A stretch of DNA of 64,000 nucleotides, from contig MU270018.1 in assembly GCA_021432635.1 (NCBI GenBank), positions 193,579 to 257,578 of the forward strand. Direction: 5' to 3'. Both the position numbers and the translations under genes were made by a program. The stretch comes from Thozetella sp. PMI_491. Lineage: Eukaryota; Ascomycota; Sordariomycetes; Chaetosphaeriales; Chaetosphaeriaceae. Under the pieces are notes generated by a model. It was not told where the DNA came from, ran no database searches, and saw nothing but the letters and a program-made list of their open reading frames with translations. Of this stretch, positions 44,713 through 56,678 are shown in pieces; the first letter of the stretch is position 1; the number at the start of each line of letters is the position of its first letter.

Positions 44713-47700
44713 GACGCTTTCGCTTCTCCTTACCTCCCCCCACCCCCTTGCAGCGACACGCCGTGGAGACAGTGAAGAACAAGCAAACAACGGACCGAAT
44801 CCACAGAACAGCGAGTGCCCACTAATGCGGCACGAGGACGTGTCCGACCCTGCTCCGACTTGCCTGCGTTGACACATTACTTTTTTTTTGACAGATTGAT
44901 ATTCAATATATATGCTGCGTCCTTTGTGATTGCTAATGGAATACCCCTAGGCCGCTGTTGCACATAATTCGGGAGCTCATTCGGAAGGCTAGGGGGCGGC
45001 ATATTTTGGGTGGTGGGTGGTGGGAAAGGAAAGGGGCGGGCCCAAACAAAGAAAAGCACAAGAAATGCGGCAAAGCTGCTCGCAACCTTGTGCCCCAAGT
45101 TGAGCGTAGGTTATCTCCCAGATCTACAAGTGAGCACAAAGCACCAGACAGACGTCGAAGACAGGGGAGGGGTATGCAGGGGTAATCGAATCGTCGGCAT
45201 TCCGTAGATGTAGAAAACTGCAATGATGAAACGATGCACGAGCGGCTCTATTGATCCTCCAGGGCCCGATTATGCAATATGTGAGCTGGCCTTCTCATTC
45301 TCTGTATTGAAGTTATACGAGCTGCTTAGGGCTGAAGTGCTTCTCAGCCCCGGGCACCAATACGTCGCCTAACTGTGGGGGAGGTAGGATCGGTACCTGA
45401 CCCCCTGGCCGAGAGGCTGAGCAGCTGTGACGACCGTGTTCCTTTTGTTGGCTATACACCCTACCACATCTGCTTAGCCGCTCATCGTCGGTACTCTGTC
45501 GGTGGATTCGATTTCCTCGCCCCCTCACCTCCCCGACTTCTGTCTCCCGGAACGCTAAAAATAAAGGGATGTTTGCTTCGGTGCTTCGGCATGATACTAC
45601 TGCAAGAGGCACAGGCTCGGCCAGGCACAGAGCCACGGCAGGTCTGATCACCTTCGAGCCCCTTGAGATGCGCGACATCGCAGCGCGGCTAGTACCCGCC
45701 TTGGGCACAGCGGCCCCAAAGCCACCATGATGATGGACAGCTAAGACCTGCAGGGAGGCACAGATCGACCTTGGCAATCCCCGAGGGGCTAGTGCCATCG
45801 GCAAGAGAGACAGCGTCTGACTGTACCTCATCTAAGCTCCAGAGGAGCTCGCACCCTGCCCTCACCGCACTGCTGCCATTGCCCGACCGACGGCGGAGGA
45901 CGACGAACACCGTCTGGCCGAGCCATTCGTGTTTACCTTCGTTTAGGGTAAACACAGTGCGCCGAGAACCGGCGGCGACCTCCCAAACTCCACCGGGATT
46001 GGGAAGGGGCTGTCTCCGCACTTGCATCCTTCGATGCCTGATGGCCGGCTGACCAGCGCGTGATATCAACACGTTAACTCCGACAGTATATCGCTCCCTT
46101 TCCGCCCCTAAGTGCTTTCTTGGCCCCAAGCGACGCGGACCGTCGGCCACAGGACCCTCCACCTCTCGCCTGCAGCTCAGCTTGGCCTGGTCTGGCCTGG
46201 GCTGCACCGAGGACACTGTGGTAGCCCTTTCTAGTGCGGGATTCCGAGGTTGTATCCAGCCCTCTTGCTCGCCAACGCGGGCAAACGCGGTGTGGCAGCA
46301 GCAATTGCCACCGAGCGTTGGCGGAAGGTCCCTTCGCAGCATTTCCAAGGCAAGAGGCACGCGACTGTGAGATGAAACATGGCTTGGCTTGGTTTTTGGC
46401 CGGTTTCCGAACGAGGTTCGGGGTGGCTACGGCTTGGTGCGGCATCGCAGGCTGGGGAGGAAGGTTGCGCCGCCACGAGCCTCTGGGGACGAGTTAGGCC
46501 TGCCCGCTGGCCGCCTCTGTTGGCCATCTTGTTGGAAGGGTCTCACCGAAACATTGCTACTCAGGCTGCGTCCCGCCACGGCCCTTCCTCTTTCTGAGCT
46601 ACCCGTGCCACAACCGCCCTTGCATCTGTCAAACGTGTGGAGGTTGGCTGGGGAAGAGATGATGGTGTTGGCATTGGTGTTTTGGCCTTGTGCAGCAGTC
46701 GTTGCTACTGAGACATCTGTTCTGGCCTCTGCAGGATCCAGATGTGGGTGTCTAGGTGTGGACCGCCGAGATGCTGTACCTTCCAAGTCGCATGGCGGCC
46801 GGTCCATTGCCACACCTGCCCGCCTCCAACTTCTGTAGAGCGGAAGCGCTTCCGACTACGTAGCTCGCCGGTGGCCTGCTTGTGGAACCGCTGCGGAAGG
46901 GATCGTGAAAGGTGAAAGTGCGGACGCCAGACATGCGGCCATCACATGGCTTCCCGGAGTTGGATGGGCCTATCGAGCATGGCGATGTGCGATGGTGGTG
47001 GCGGAGCAGTAGTTGCACTAGAACTTTCCCCCCTTCAAAAGCCGGCGAAGCTCTTTAGAGGAGGCAGTGCCCTTCGAGCGAAAACCGGGCCGAGCGGTCC
47101 AGTCGTTTTCCCTTGGCTGGGCCTGGCCGCCAACAACCCGGCCAGACTCGCCGCCACGGGTGGGAGGCTCGACCACCTCGTGAAGAAAAACCACCAGGAG
47201 AAAAAAAAACACCCCTACCCCACATGGAACCCCGGTGGCTTTCAAATCGGCGAGGTGGAATTTAAGCGCAGTCGAGGCACTCAAGGCATGAGCCCAGCTT
47301 GCGTCGTGGTCGCTTCAACCGCCATCTTCGATCCCTCGCCGCGCCGCGCCTTGTGATCGCACTTGGAGATTCCGTCTGCATAATCTAATTCACACATGTA
47401 CTAACATGGAGAACCGAGTTAGACCCGTGGATACACTGTGTCTCCCAGCCAGCTTGGACCTACCAACCACAGCACCCCCTCTCGCCATCCTTCTACCCCG
47501 GGGCGTAGCTCTCTCGAAATAGCGCCATTTTGTGGCGAAGGCAGATCGGCGGAGGTATCCCCTCACATCCTTGCGAGAAAGATTCTGACCACATCAGAGC
47601 ATAATAGAAAGCAAACACGGTGACGCCGCCGCCCCCACACTCGCTGGAAGCAGAAGGGAGCCGTCGCCATGCGGTACCATTCACAGCTTCCCGGGCTCCT

Positions 47701-50700
47701 CGGATTGCGCAGCTGGGGGCAAAGGGAGTGCAACACGACTCTCATGGACACAATACCTAGTATAGGGGAGTACAAAGCTCAACGTACGGAACTAGTAAGG
47801 CAGTGCGTAGGTAGATGTCGTGACGATGAGGTAGTCGCAGCTGCTCTCGCGATGTCTAATGCCGATACCGTGCAAGATGTTACTACCCTGGATGCCGTCC
47901 GACGTGTCCAAATGGCTCCCCTCCCAGTTTGCTATGAGAAATGGCGGGCCGGGCGTCTTGCCTAGCTTCCCATAGGGCGCCCCTTATCGAGATCCGCCGA
48001 TTAACGTCTCACCACGACGAAGAAGGAATCAAAGTCTAGTTATCGCCACTCATGAGGGATGCACAATTGGGCAAAGGACCGGTTACAGTGGAGACATGGA
48101 GGGGGCTCATGCAAGTTCGGGGATTGAGCTGTCCCTACTCGAACGTCCACTCAGCTCCATGCGGCAAAGCCTTAAGGGGAGCCAGCATCTGCTGTGGTAG
48201 GTCGGCAGAAAGGGTATATGCTGGCGCCAGAAGCAGCCCCAGAACGACCTACCGCGTAGGCGGCATCACTCGGTGAGAGCCAGAGCCGACCATCCCGGCG
48301 ATTGGGCATCTGCCGCGGTCTAGAGCGTACCGCCGTGTGATGCATTTGACAGGCTCTGGGCCGGCGAGAGGCGGTTTGTACCTATACTCATGCGACCCGA
48401 CTGCTCTGGAATCCTTTGGCACACCTCCGAGGTGGGCGAGTGCCCAATGACAGACGCACAAGATAAAAGCACCTTTCCAAGGACGTGGTCCCGTTGAGCC
48501 GACGTCTAACAGGGACCCCATCGGCCCCGTCGCTGCGTTCCCTCGGTCCCGTTGGAACCGCCTGGACGCCGGCACAAACATGGTGAGGCCGAAGACCATT
48601 CTGCTTTCCTCAGGACGCGGCACAGGGACAGGGCTGCCCGACCTCGTTCTGTCTCTCAGGTTCTACTGTGTCAGGGCATGGGCCTACCGCGCTGGGGCAC
48701 GGGCGTTGAAAGAGGCTCAGCTAAGAATTTGGCGATAAAGTTGGCCAGGGGACATGGTGATAGCTGCAGGTCGCTTTAGGGCCTTTCCACTACGGCGCCT
48801 ATGTAAGGCGTGTTTTGGACAAGGGCAAGCTCGCCCCCTTCACTCAGCGCGAATCTCGGGGCAAAAGCTCAAGCGCGAACGGCAGGGGGTTGAAGAAAAA
48901 GGAGGGGTTGCTGCGTTGTCGAGGAAGCAAACATCTCCAGGGGGGGTGCGAGATGGTGGGGGGGCGGATGAGGTCCTGCGATAGGTGCATCCGCGTCACA
49001 GCGCTCGAGATCCTGAGTAACTAATCTCTCCAAGCCCGTTGATTAGATTTTTACCGAGCCTGGATCCTGGCGTGGTATCCATAAGTGTGCAGATGGGCCA
49101 CGAAAGAACACGACAGCTTCCTCTTAACGCGGCATTACCGCGGTATCACTGGTTCACGGTCGTGGATATTTGGCCGCCATTCACAGGCGGGTGGCTCGCT
49201 ATGAACATGGTGCGGTTCATAGCCATCCACGCACGGGATGGAGGCGAAAATGCCACATTGCTTGGGCAGGGAACGAGAAGGGCCGGCCGGGATGGAGGGC
49301 GGGGGGGAGGGAGGGGGCGTTCTAGGGTCGATCTGATGATGTTGGTAGGCACAACACCACACATACAACCCAGCCCATACGGTAACGTACATTTAACGGT
49401 CTTCACTCCGTCGACCGGTGGCACCCGCAGCGTGCGCGAAATTGTAGCACGGGGCTAGGCGGTCGACTCCAAGTCTGGTAGTTGGTATAGGAGGCGGAGT
49501 CTGGCTTTGGATCCTTGAACGGGCTTCTCCCTAGCAATCCAGCCCACGAAATGGGTGGCACTCGCTAGCTAGAATCTGGCGGCGATGCGGGTGATGTGGC
49601 TGGAGTCACAGCATCTGGACGCGATGGTAGCTCGACCAGCCCCCAAGGAGACTGCGGAAGCAACGAGAGCCAATCGACCGTCCCAAGAATGCGAGTAAAG
49701 CGCTTGACTGCAGCATCTCAAACGGGTCAAGCCTGGCCTGGAGGCCACCCTAGCAAGCTGGGTATCTAGACACTGGCACTCGGGGGAGTCGATCATTTTT
49801 GGTCGAGGCGTTTTTGGAGGGGGTGGACCGAGGCATTAGCGGTGCCCAGTTCTTGGGTTCTATCCCTTGCCTCTCTTTCCCTCCTCCCTTGCTCTCCTTA
49901 TCCCTATGATATAGCCTATGCTAGCTAGTACTCCTGTTGCACGGTCCTTGACTCCAAAGATATAGCCAGCTCGAGCTGACTCAACCCTGAATGTGCAGGA
50001 CATCGCCAGAGCAAAAAATACGAATGAAAAAAAAAAGAAGGGGAGGAAAGGAGAAAAAAAAAAAGATAAAAACTCCTATTGAGCCTTGCGAGCTAGGGTG
50101 TGAGTGGCACTGTAGCAGCAAAGGGAAGAAAGCACAAGGGGGGGCAGGAAGGAAGGTGGACGTGAGAGAGTGTTGTGGGGCGAAGCCGATAGGTCCATCC
50201 GGTCAGCCGCCCGTCAATTTTGACGGAAATCCTTAATGGTCCAGAGAACCTAAACGGATCCATTATAGTCGATGCCATGCGGCCGGGGAACAGGGCAACC
50301 TGCAGAACGGCGGACCACAGCGCGGGCAGATGCTCGGCCGCTAAGCAGACAGAGCAAGAAAGACCCGGGAGGGGGTGGCTCTTTCCCTTTTCTGAAATCT
50401 GACTCTGCGAGCTGGAACCGGCGCTGCGACCTCACCCAGAAAAGAGACCTTGCAGGGCACACGAATCTAACCCCTCCCACACACCCCCCCCCTCTTTCCC
50501 TACCCTTTGCTACTTCCCTGAGCGCTTTCTGTATTCCAAACTGCGTAGGCTGTTGGTTGCTCGCCAAGTCCGTTTGAGAGCGTGTTGGTTCCTCAACTGC
50601 AACGCTCCTCGGCATCGCGCCCAATCGCATCCTCCAGGTCGCGGGTTAAGCGCGGCTGGTCGGCGGTTATATTTTGACCTCCCGCGAGTCACCGGGCGAC

Positions 50701-53700
50701 ACGCGAGGCGGCCACCGCCACTTCGGCCGGTCGAGCTGACACTTGCCGTACGAGCTGTGTACTCTGCTAACAATTTCTGGCCAGTCAGCGGCGTTGGTGC
50801 GCTGGAGACATCTCCATAATGGGAATAGCGTGTCCCGACAGGATGGATCGGCTGTCCATTGGCTCGCTTGTTGGCCAGTAAATGAGGGCAGTGCTACCGT
50901 TGCATGCTGCCCCTCCCTTACCCCAACTCCCTCCCCCTTCCAGCGCATCGCTGGCGGAACTTGTGCCTGGAGCCAAATCTTCGTCGCGCAAGGCGCTCTT
51001 GACCAGGACGCCCGGCAATCCGGACTTCGTGGTGTCCGCAACTTTTGCTCGCGCCCAGCGCCCCTGCCGCCCGCTTGGTGAACACGAGGCCCTCTTTTTT
51101 GGGGGTCGTCCTCGCCGCCCGCAACATCGGATGGCAGACTGGCTGTCAGTCCTGAGGGGGCCATCCGGGCTGGAGGCTGAAACCTGGGGTGTCCAAGTGT
51201 CGTAGGGCTCAGCCGGTTTGAAAATTTCTAAAACCGAGAACATGCCAAATCGCTCTCTCAAATCGCACCCGCGCCGGCACCACGAGATCGCCGCTACGGC
51301 TAGCTCGCCTTTTTGTTTTTTGACCGCTGCGCACGTACCAGAAAGCCACGGCGGGACAGGATCGACGCAAGCTATCCCGTTTGTTCCTTCCTGGCCCCCC
51401 CCCGCCTCTAGCCAGCTAGCCTATAGCATGGATAGTGCGGGCTCGGCTGGCCCCTTCCCATCGCCCAAGGTCGCAAACAATTCAAGGGCCCATGACAAAT
51501 GGGATCCCTGTGTCGCTTGTTCATGCTACGTCGCCGACGGCGCGATGCAGCTAGAGGAGATGCTCGCACCATCCCGAGGCAACCCATCCGGCTTGTTGTC
51601 GTACAGTTCCTAGTGGTTTAGAGAACGAACTGGATGCCTCCCTTTCTCGGTCAACGACCCAGCTGCCTAGGGTGGTTTAAATTTTTTTTTGTCCCCCCCC
51701 CCGGCCGTGCAGCGCAGGTAGTTGGCATGGCAGAATGGGCATTTTTGACTCATGCGGCCGATGCGCAGCACTGCAGGCGAGCACCCTGGCTCCCCCACGT
51801 ACGATGGCGCGATGAACAGGGCTCCCACGATGAGGGGAACACAGCACACACGGTGGCGGAAATAACCACGGGCTCGTCAAGGAATACCTAGGCGTTTTGG
51901 GGGGAGGGAGGGGGAGGGAAGACGCGGCCCCCATACAGCCATCACACCTCGAACCTATCCTGCTGTCGGTACTCGCGGGCTTCGGCATCGTTCCCTTGGA
52001 CTGCTTTTCTTGATCTGGATGCCGTGGCGATCAACAAGTCGGGCGCTTGCCGTAGCCTCGAGACTGGCGACAACGATGGCCGCGCGGTGTGTCGAGCTCA
52101 GCCCTGCACTCGCTTGGCCCTTCTCTTCCCGCCCCCCCTGGTTTGGGGCCTCTCCAACACCCCCTCTAGTGTCTGGTCGACATTTATCGACGCCCAATTT
52201 CCACCTCACCCCGTTGCAACACAAGCCGCCCGTCGTATCCGACCGGCTGGAGTCCAATCGCCTCGCTCGATTCTGTTCTTTTTCAGGGCTAAATACAGGC
52301 TCCGCTATTTATCTCCTGACACTATGGGCATCGACCTGCAGCGCATGGCTCGAATACGGCTCGCGTGGCCCATTCAACAGGCCTGCTGCAACTGCGACAA
52401 GAACGACACTATCGAAAGCCCGCCTACCCTCTCTCCCTCTCTGGCTCTCGGCCACCTCATTGTCCGCAAAAGTACACTATTCCTATTCGATCCCGACCGG
52501 TCTCTTGGGAGACCTCCTCGAATGGTCCATCCCGCCGATCCGTTCGAGTCGGGCACTCCGGAACCCCAAGACTTGACGAGAGGAGAGAAGACGACAGCGC
52601 CTGCTGCTGCCGCCGCCCATCCCCCCCGCCCCTTTCCCACCATTCCCTGCTGTCGCTCCCTTGAGTATGCTATGGCAAGATGCGGGCCTGTTGGCTAGGT
52701 CCGGCGTCTATTTCACACACCAGTCGAACCAACGAGCGGCTAATCTTGTCAGCTGCCGGGCTGTCGCGACCTGGTGTGTATTACATAGCGTCATCTCTTG
52801 ACGTCGCGACTTTGCCGTGCTAAGGATCCAAAGTACATGGTTGACAGGTGCCAACGAAGCTGCGATCAATGGCAGGCGTGGCAGGCAGCTTGCGCAGCGC
52901 GCTGATGTACCCGATACCTGCTGGGCCAAAGATGAGGTGCGCGCACCACCCCGACGCCAGGACCTTTGTTGACCCACCCCTTCTTGCGCCTGTTACACTT
53001 GAGTGGTTTCTTTTCATCCCCCCCCTGTCGGTACCTCTACAACACACCCTTCAACCCCTGTCTTTTCCACCCTCCATCCCCACTCGCCTAAGATGCCGTC
53101 GCCGCCTTTCTCGCTAGGGGAGCTGCTACATGCTTTCCCGCAGAGCATCTCCTCCTTCCCCTGCCTACTTTGTTCATCTGATCCCCTGTTCTTCAACCTA
53201 CTTAGGGGTGAGATGGGGGTGTGCCCCGAGCGACTGTGCTGCTTTTCCTGGTTCCCCTTACACTTGGTCTGTTTCCCGTACCCTTCCTCTCCCCCCTTCT
53301 TCCGCCCCAGCCCTCTTTTCGTTGCTGCTGCTGGGTGCATTAATTTAGGTGTAATTGTGTAGATCATCCGCTGGGCCTGGTGGACGGCAAGGGTGGCGGA
53401 AGCAAAAGAGTGAGAAGGAGAATGTGTGCCGAGGGTACATGCTGTAACCCTCCTAGGTGCCAAAACAAGTAGCTCTAGGTGCCTTTCCTTTCCTTTCCGC
53501 CCCCTACCTCCCCCCTTAGCGATACGGAGTCCTAGAGATCTGCCAAGGCATGGGGACACACCGTTTCTCTTCAATCAAATATCCCAGTCTTTGGGTTGTT
53601 TGGGGTTTCGTGACTCTCCTCCCCGTCATCCCCTTGCGCCCGACTGTGCCAGGAATTGTCATTAGCAACACCATTCTCCTTGACTTTGCACATCTGTGCG

Positions 53701-54737
53701 ATTCCCATTAACACTCATACATCCGCCTCGCGACCTCGTTGTCGTTCCAATTTAGTTGTCGCTACCACCGTCGCCACCTCTCCTCCCTCACTCTCTCTTT
53801 GCTGCTTGCTCCTCGTGGCCCGCTGCAACCCTTGCAATCATCAAGCCTGATCCAACTGAACACTCCCGTCCTTATCCACCACCTCGTTCTGACCCTGTCC
53901 GGCCTTACGCGCCGGTCCGCAGCTCAAGAAGTTGGGCGAAGGGCCAGGGGCAACAAGGTTAGCCGCACGGCGGACACCAGCCGGAAGCCCGCTCGTTCTG
54001 ATAGGTATGACTTGTGATCTTTGCTTGGGTCATCTCAGCGTTTTCTCCCCTGGTATCCCTGGCCCGGCCCGCCCTCTCCTGCAGGTGACGGAGGGACAAA
54101 ACGGTGAGGGACAGCAGTTTTTAGCATCGGCCGTCTAGTCCACAGCTGGATACTGGCGGTTAGCTCATGCGAGCTTTGCCTGGGTCCTCCCACCTCCCCT
54201 CCCTCCCCGCATACCAACGTACATGCCCCCTTCGAGGAAACGCAGGCTGCACTAGCCCGTTTTCGTTCCCCAGCAGGTCCCAGGCCGATCAAAAGAGAGA
54301 GACTTGTGTTGTGTGCCGTGCAGGTCCAGGGATCGACTCGAAGGAGCTCCTGCCCGCAGACTAGAAAAAGGCACCCAGCCCCACTGCCATCGAGACCACT
54401 CATGTCAATACCCTGCCCCTGGCCCAGAATATAGACCCGGGTCTCCGCTGGTGGAAAGGCTCAATTCTAAAACCCCGTCTCTCCCCCCCCCCTTTCTACT
54501 GCGACCCATCATCCGGCCAAAGGCAGACTGGCGGCACCATACTTGAAGCCCCTTCGCGCAAACTTATAATAAACCTCCGTCGCCGCACCCCAGAGCAGAG
54601 CACCGCAACTGACACACAGTTGGTTCTACCAAAGACCTCGCGGTGCACCACCCCTACACTGGTCCTCTCCATCATCATCCCTTGAAGTAGATATCAGTCA
54701 ACATCGCCGCTGCCCTCCGATCTCCTAGCATACCCCT
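44713..54737. other. Ten-kilobase gene desert upstream of the SANT-like regulator
   Basis: About 10 kb with no recognisable protein, RNA gene or transposon. ORFs are short, overlap on several frames and have no shared signature; the longest (about 52.0-52.7 kb, two plus frames overlapping each other) are rich in Pro/Ser/Arg, as expected from CT-rich DNA. From about 50.4 kb to 54.7 kb the plus strand is markedly pyrimidine-rich with many C runs, like a long 5' leader or extended promoter of the gene at 54738. An undetected non-coding RNA is possible. Confidence 0.5.
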
Positions 54738-56678
54738 ATGCTTGCCACCTTGAGTATGCCCGCTAGCCACTATATCCGGGCACGGGGACACTCTGAGCGC
54801 CTCCAAGACGACCTGACCGAGGCGTCTAGTGCTAGCCCGCCGTCCACCGCTCCATACACGAGCCAAGAGCTCGACCCCTTCAGTGTACGTGTGCTCACTT
54901 CTGGCGCTCGCTCCCTATTCTCCTCATCCTCGCGGACCGCGCCGGGGAGGCGGCCGCTCGCGCGAACCCCAACTCACCCATGGCTAGGTATCGGGAGTAT
55001 CCTCCTTCAACTATCCTGCTACTACCGACCCGAGACTGTTGACGCCTGTGTCGGGCGTCGGAAGCCCGCCCCTACACCAGAGAACGGCGACAAAAGCGGG
55101 AGGCTATCACTCCTCTCAGACTGCTGTCTCGGGTGCGCAAGGACCTACCCCTCCTAGCACCTCGAGGATGTACTACAGCTACGACCTCTCTTCGTCTCAG
55201 TCCCCCTCGCCTATCACTATCCACCCGCAAGCGTCCGAGGCCCCGAGCTTTGACATGCAAACCTTTGTCACCACTCATTCCCCCCCAACCAACCATCCTT
55301 CCCCGAGGGATGATCTCCCGCCGCCACCGATAGACCCGTATCTCCCTTACGTTGTGTCGGGTGTGCCGGGCAGCGAGGTCGACATGTACGGGCCGCCTGG
55401 CTACCCCCATACCACAGCGGATCCAGCCTACATAAGTCGACCTCAAGGGTCATCCTCAGAACCAGCTACGGCCCCCCATATGCCGCCGCTTGCCCCAACG
55501 CCGCCCATCTTGGATCCGCCACATCATAGCGCGTACCGAGCACAGCTGGCGCCCAGCGGGATCCGGAGTATTGCAGGTCCTGGGATGCTCCCGGCACCAC
55601 ACTTCCAGCCTAGCCACCCGCCTATCTCCTCGGCGCGACGGCCTCCGCCGCGGAAGAAGCGGCAGCCGAAGCGTGTGGTGAAGCAGAGCCACTTTCCTAG
55701 TGGGGCGGGGAGCACCAGCGGTTTAGCAGCTGGAGATAGCCCGCCCGTCAAGAAGGAGTTCATCACCTTGGCAGAAGGCTGCTCCCACGACGACAGACGG
55801 CTGTTTGCCTTGCGCCTGAAATACGATCACATCAAGGGTAAGGGTATGTGGGACAAGATTGGGGATGAGTTTGACGATAAATCGGCGGGAAAGGGTAGAG
55901 AGGCGCTGCAGATGAGGGTGCACCGCATGGTGGCCAAGTACGGCGTGTGGCCTGAAGCAGAGGTAAACGCACTCCCCATACCTTCCAAATTGGGTGTCCT
56001 TGGCACTAACATATAGATCAGGAGCGGCGCGTTGAAGAGGCCTTCGAGTGGTGCGAGGAGAACTACGCCAAGCTTGTTTTGCAACGCCTGAAAGAGATTG
56101 GCGGGTGTGAGTGCTGGGAGTGGAAGCCGGAGCACATCGAGACCAAGCTCGTCAAGAAGGGTCTGATGGAGGCCTCTCTAGACGAAAAGACTGGGATAAG
56201 GAGGCGAAGGAAGAACGCGCATCCACGACGGCGAGTGACTCCGGCGGCTCCCTATTCCCAGCACATGCACAATGTGATGGGAGGACACTGGCAAACAGGC
56301 CTCGGGCTCCAACCCACAACCTTCGACCGGCCCATGCAGCAGTCGTACGATATGCTAAACGACGCCGGGCATGTGTCGGCCCAGGAGTCGGTCAGTGACG
56401 AACTCATTGACCAGATTTTCAACACCAGCAAGACGCAGTTCAAGAGCGACACCGATGGCTGCGTCACTCCGGAGGCTATGGATCTCTCATACGACAACCT
56501 CGGCGTCGGCACCAACGGCGGCACCGCCGGGGCGAGGACCTCTGGCTCGGATCCTCAGGCTATGACGGCGACTCATTCCCCAGGCAAAGCCAGCCGGGAG
56601 GAACAGAGCACTCGTCTGGCGCGCCAGGTCGTCAGCCAGTACCTTGACGACGACCAGTACAGAGGCGGCCGTGCCTGA
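54738..56678 (+). CDS. Putative regulator with SANT/Myb-like helical domain
   Basis: Three exons, 54738-54884, 54988-55962 and 56022-56678, give 592 residues. The N-terminal 240 residues are Pro/Ser/Tyr-rich and disordered (MYYSYDLSSSQSPSP, PPPPIDPYLPYV). A strongly basic run RRPPPRKKRQPKRVVK, a likely nuclear signal, precedes an ordered block at about 304-440. This block contains ITLAEGCSHDDRRLFALRLK, then GMWDKIGDEFDDKSAGKGRE and LQMRVHRMVAKYGVWPEAE; next are FEWCEENYAKLVLQRLKEIG and WEWKPEHIETKLVKKGLMEA. Regular Trp residues and short helices recall SANT/Myb folds. A second basic patch RRRRKNAHPRRR follows, then a low-complexity tail. The intron-2 acceptor is the second AG (ATCAG), which keeps frame. 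It is not matched to a named regulator. The 10-kb upstream and 6.4-kb downstream deserts fit a heavily regulated gene. Confidence 0.8.

Noticed and set aside
52010-52698. Two overlapping plus-strand frames of about 190-225 codons in the gene desert
   Set aside because: They overlap in different frames, are Pro/Ser/Arg-rich from CT-rich DNA, lack a good ATG context and resemble no family. A leader or promoter is more likely.
44713-54737. Transposon or viral relics filling the gene desert
   Set aside because: I looked for reverse transcriptase, integrase, transposase or capsid-like motifs and for long terminal repeats and saw none. A repeat search against a fungal library would be decisive.
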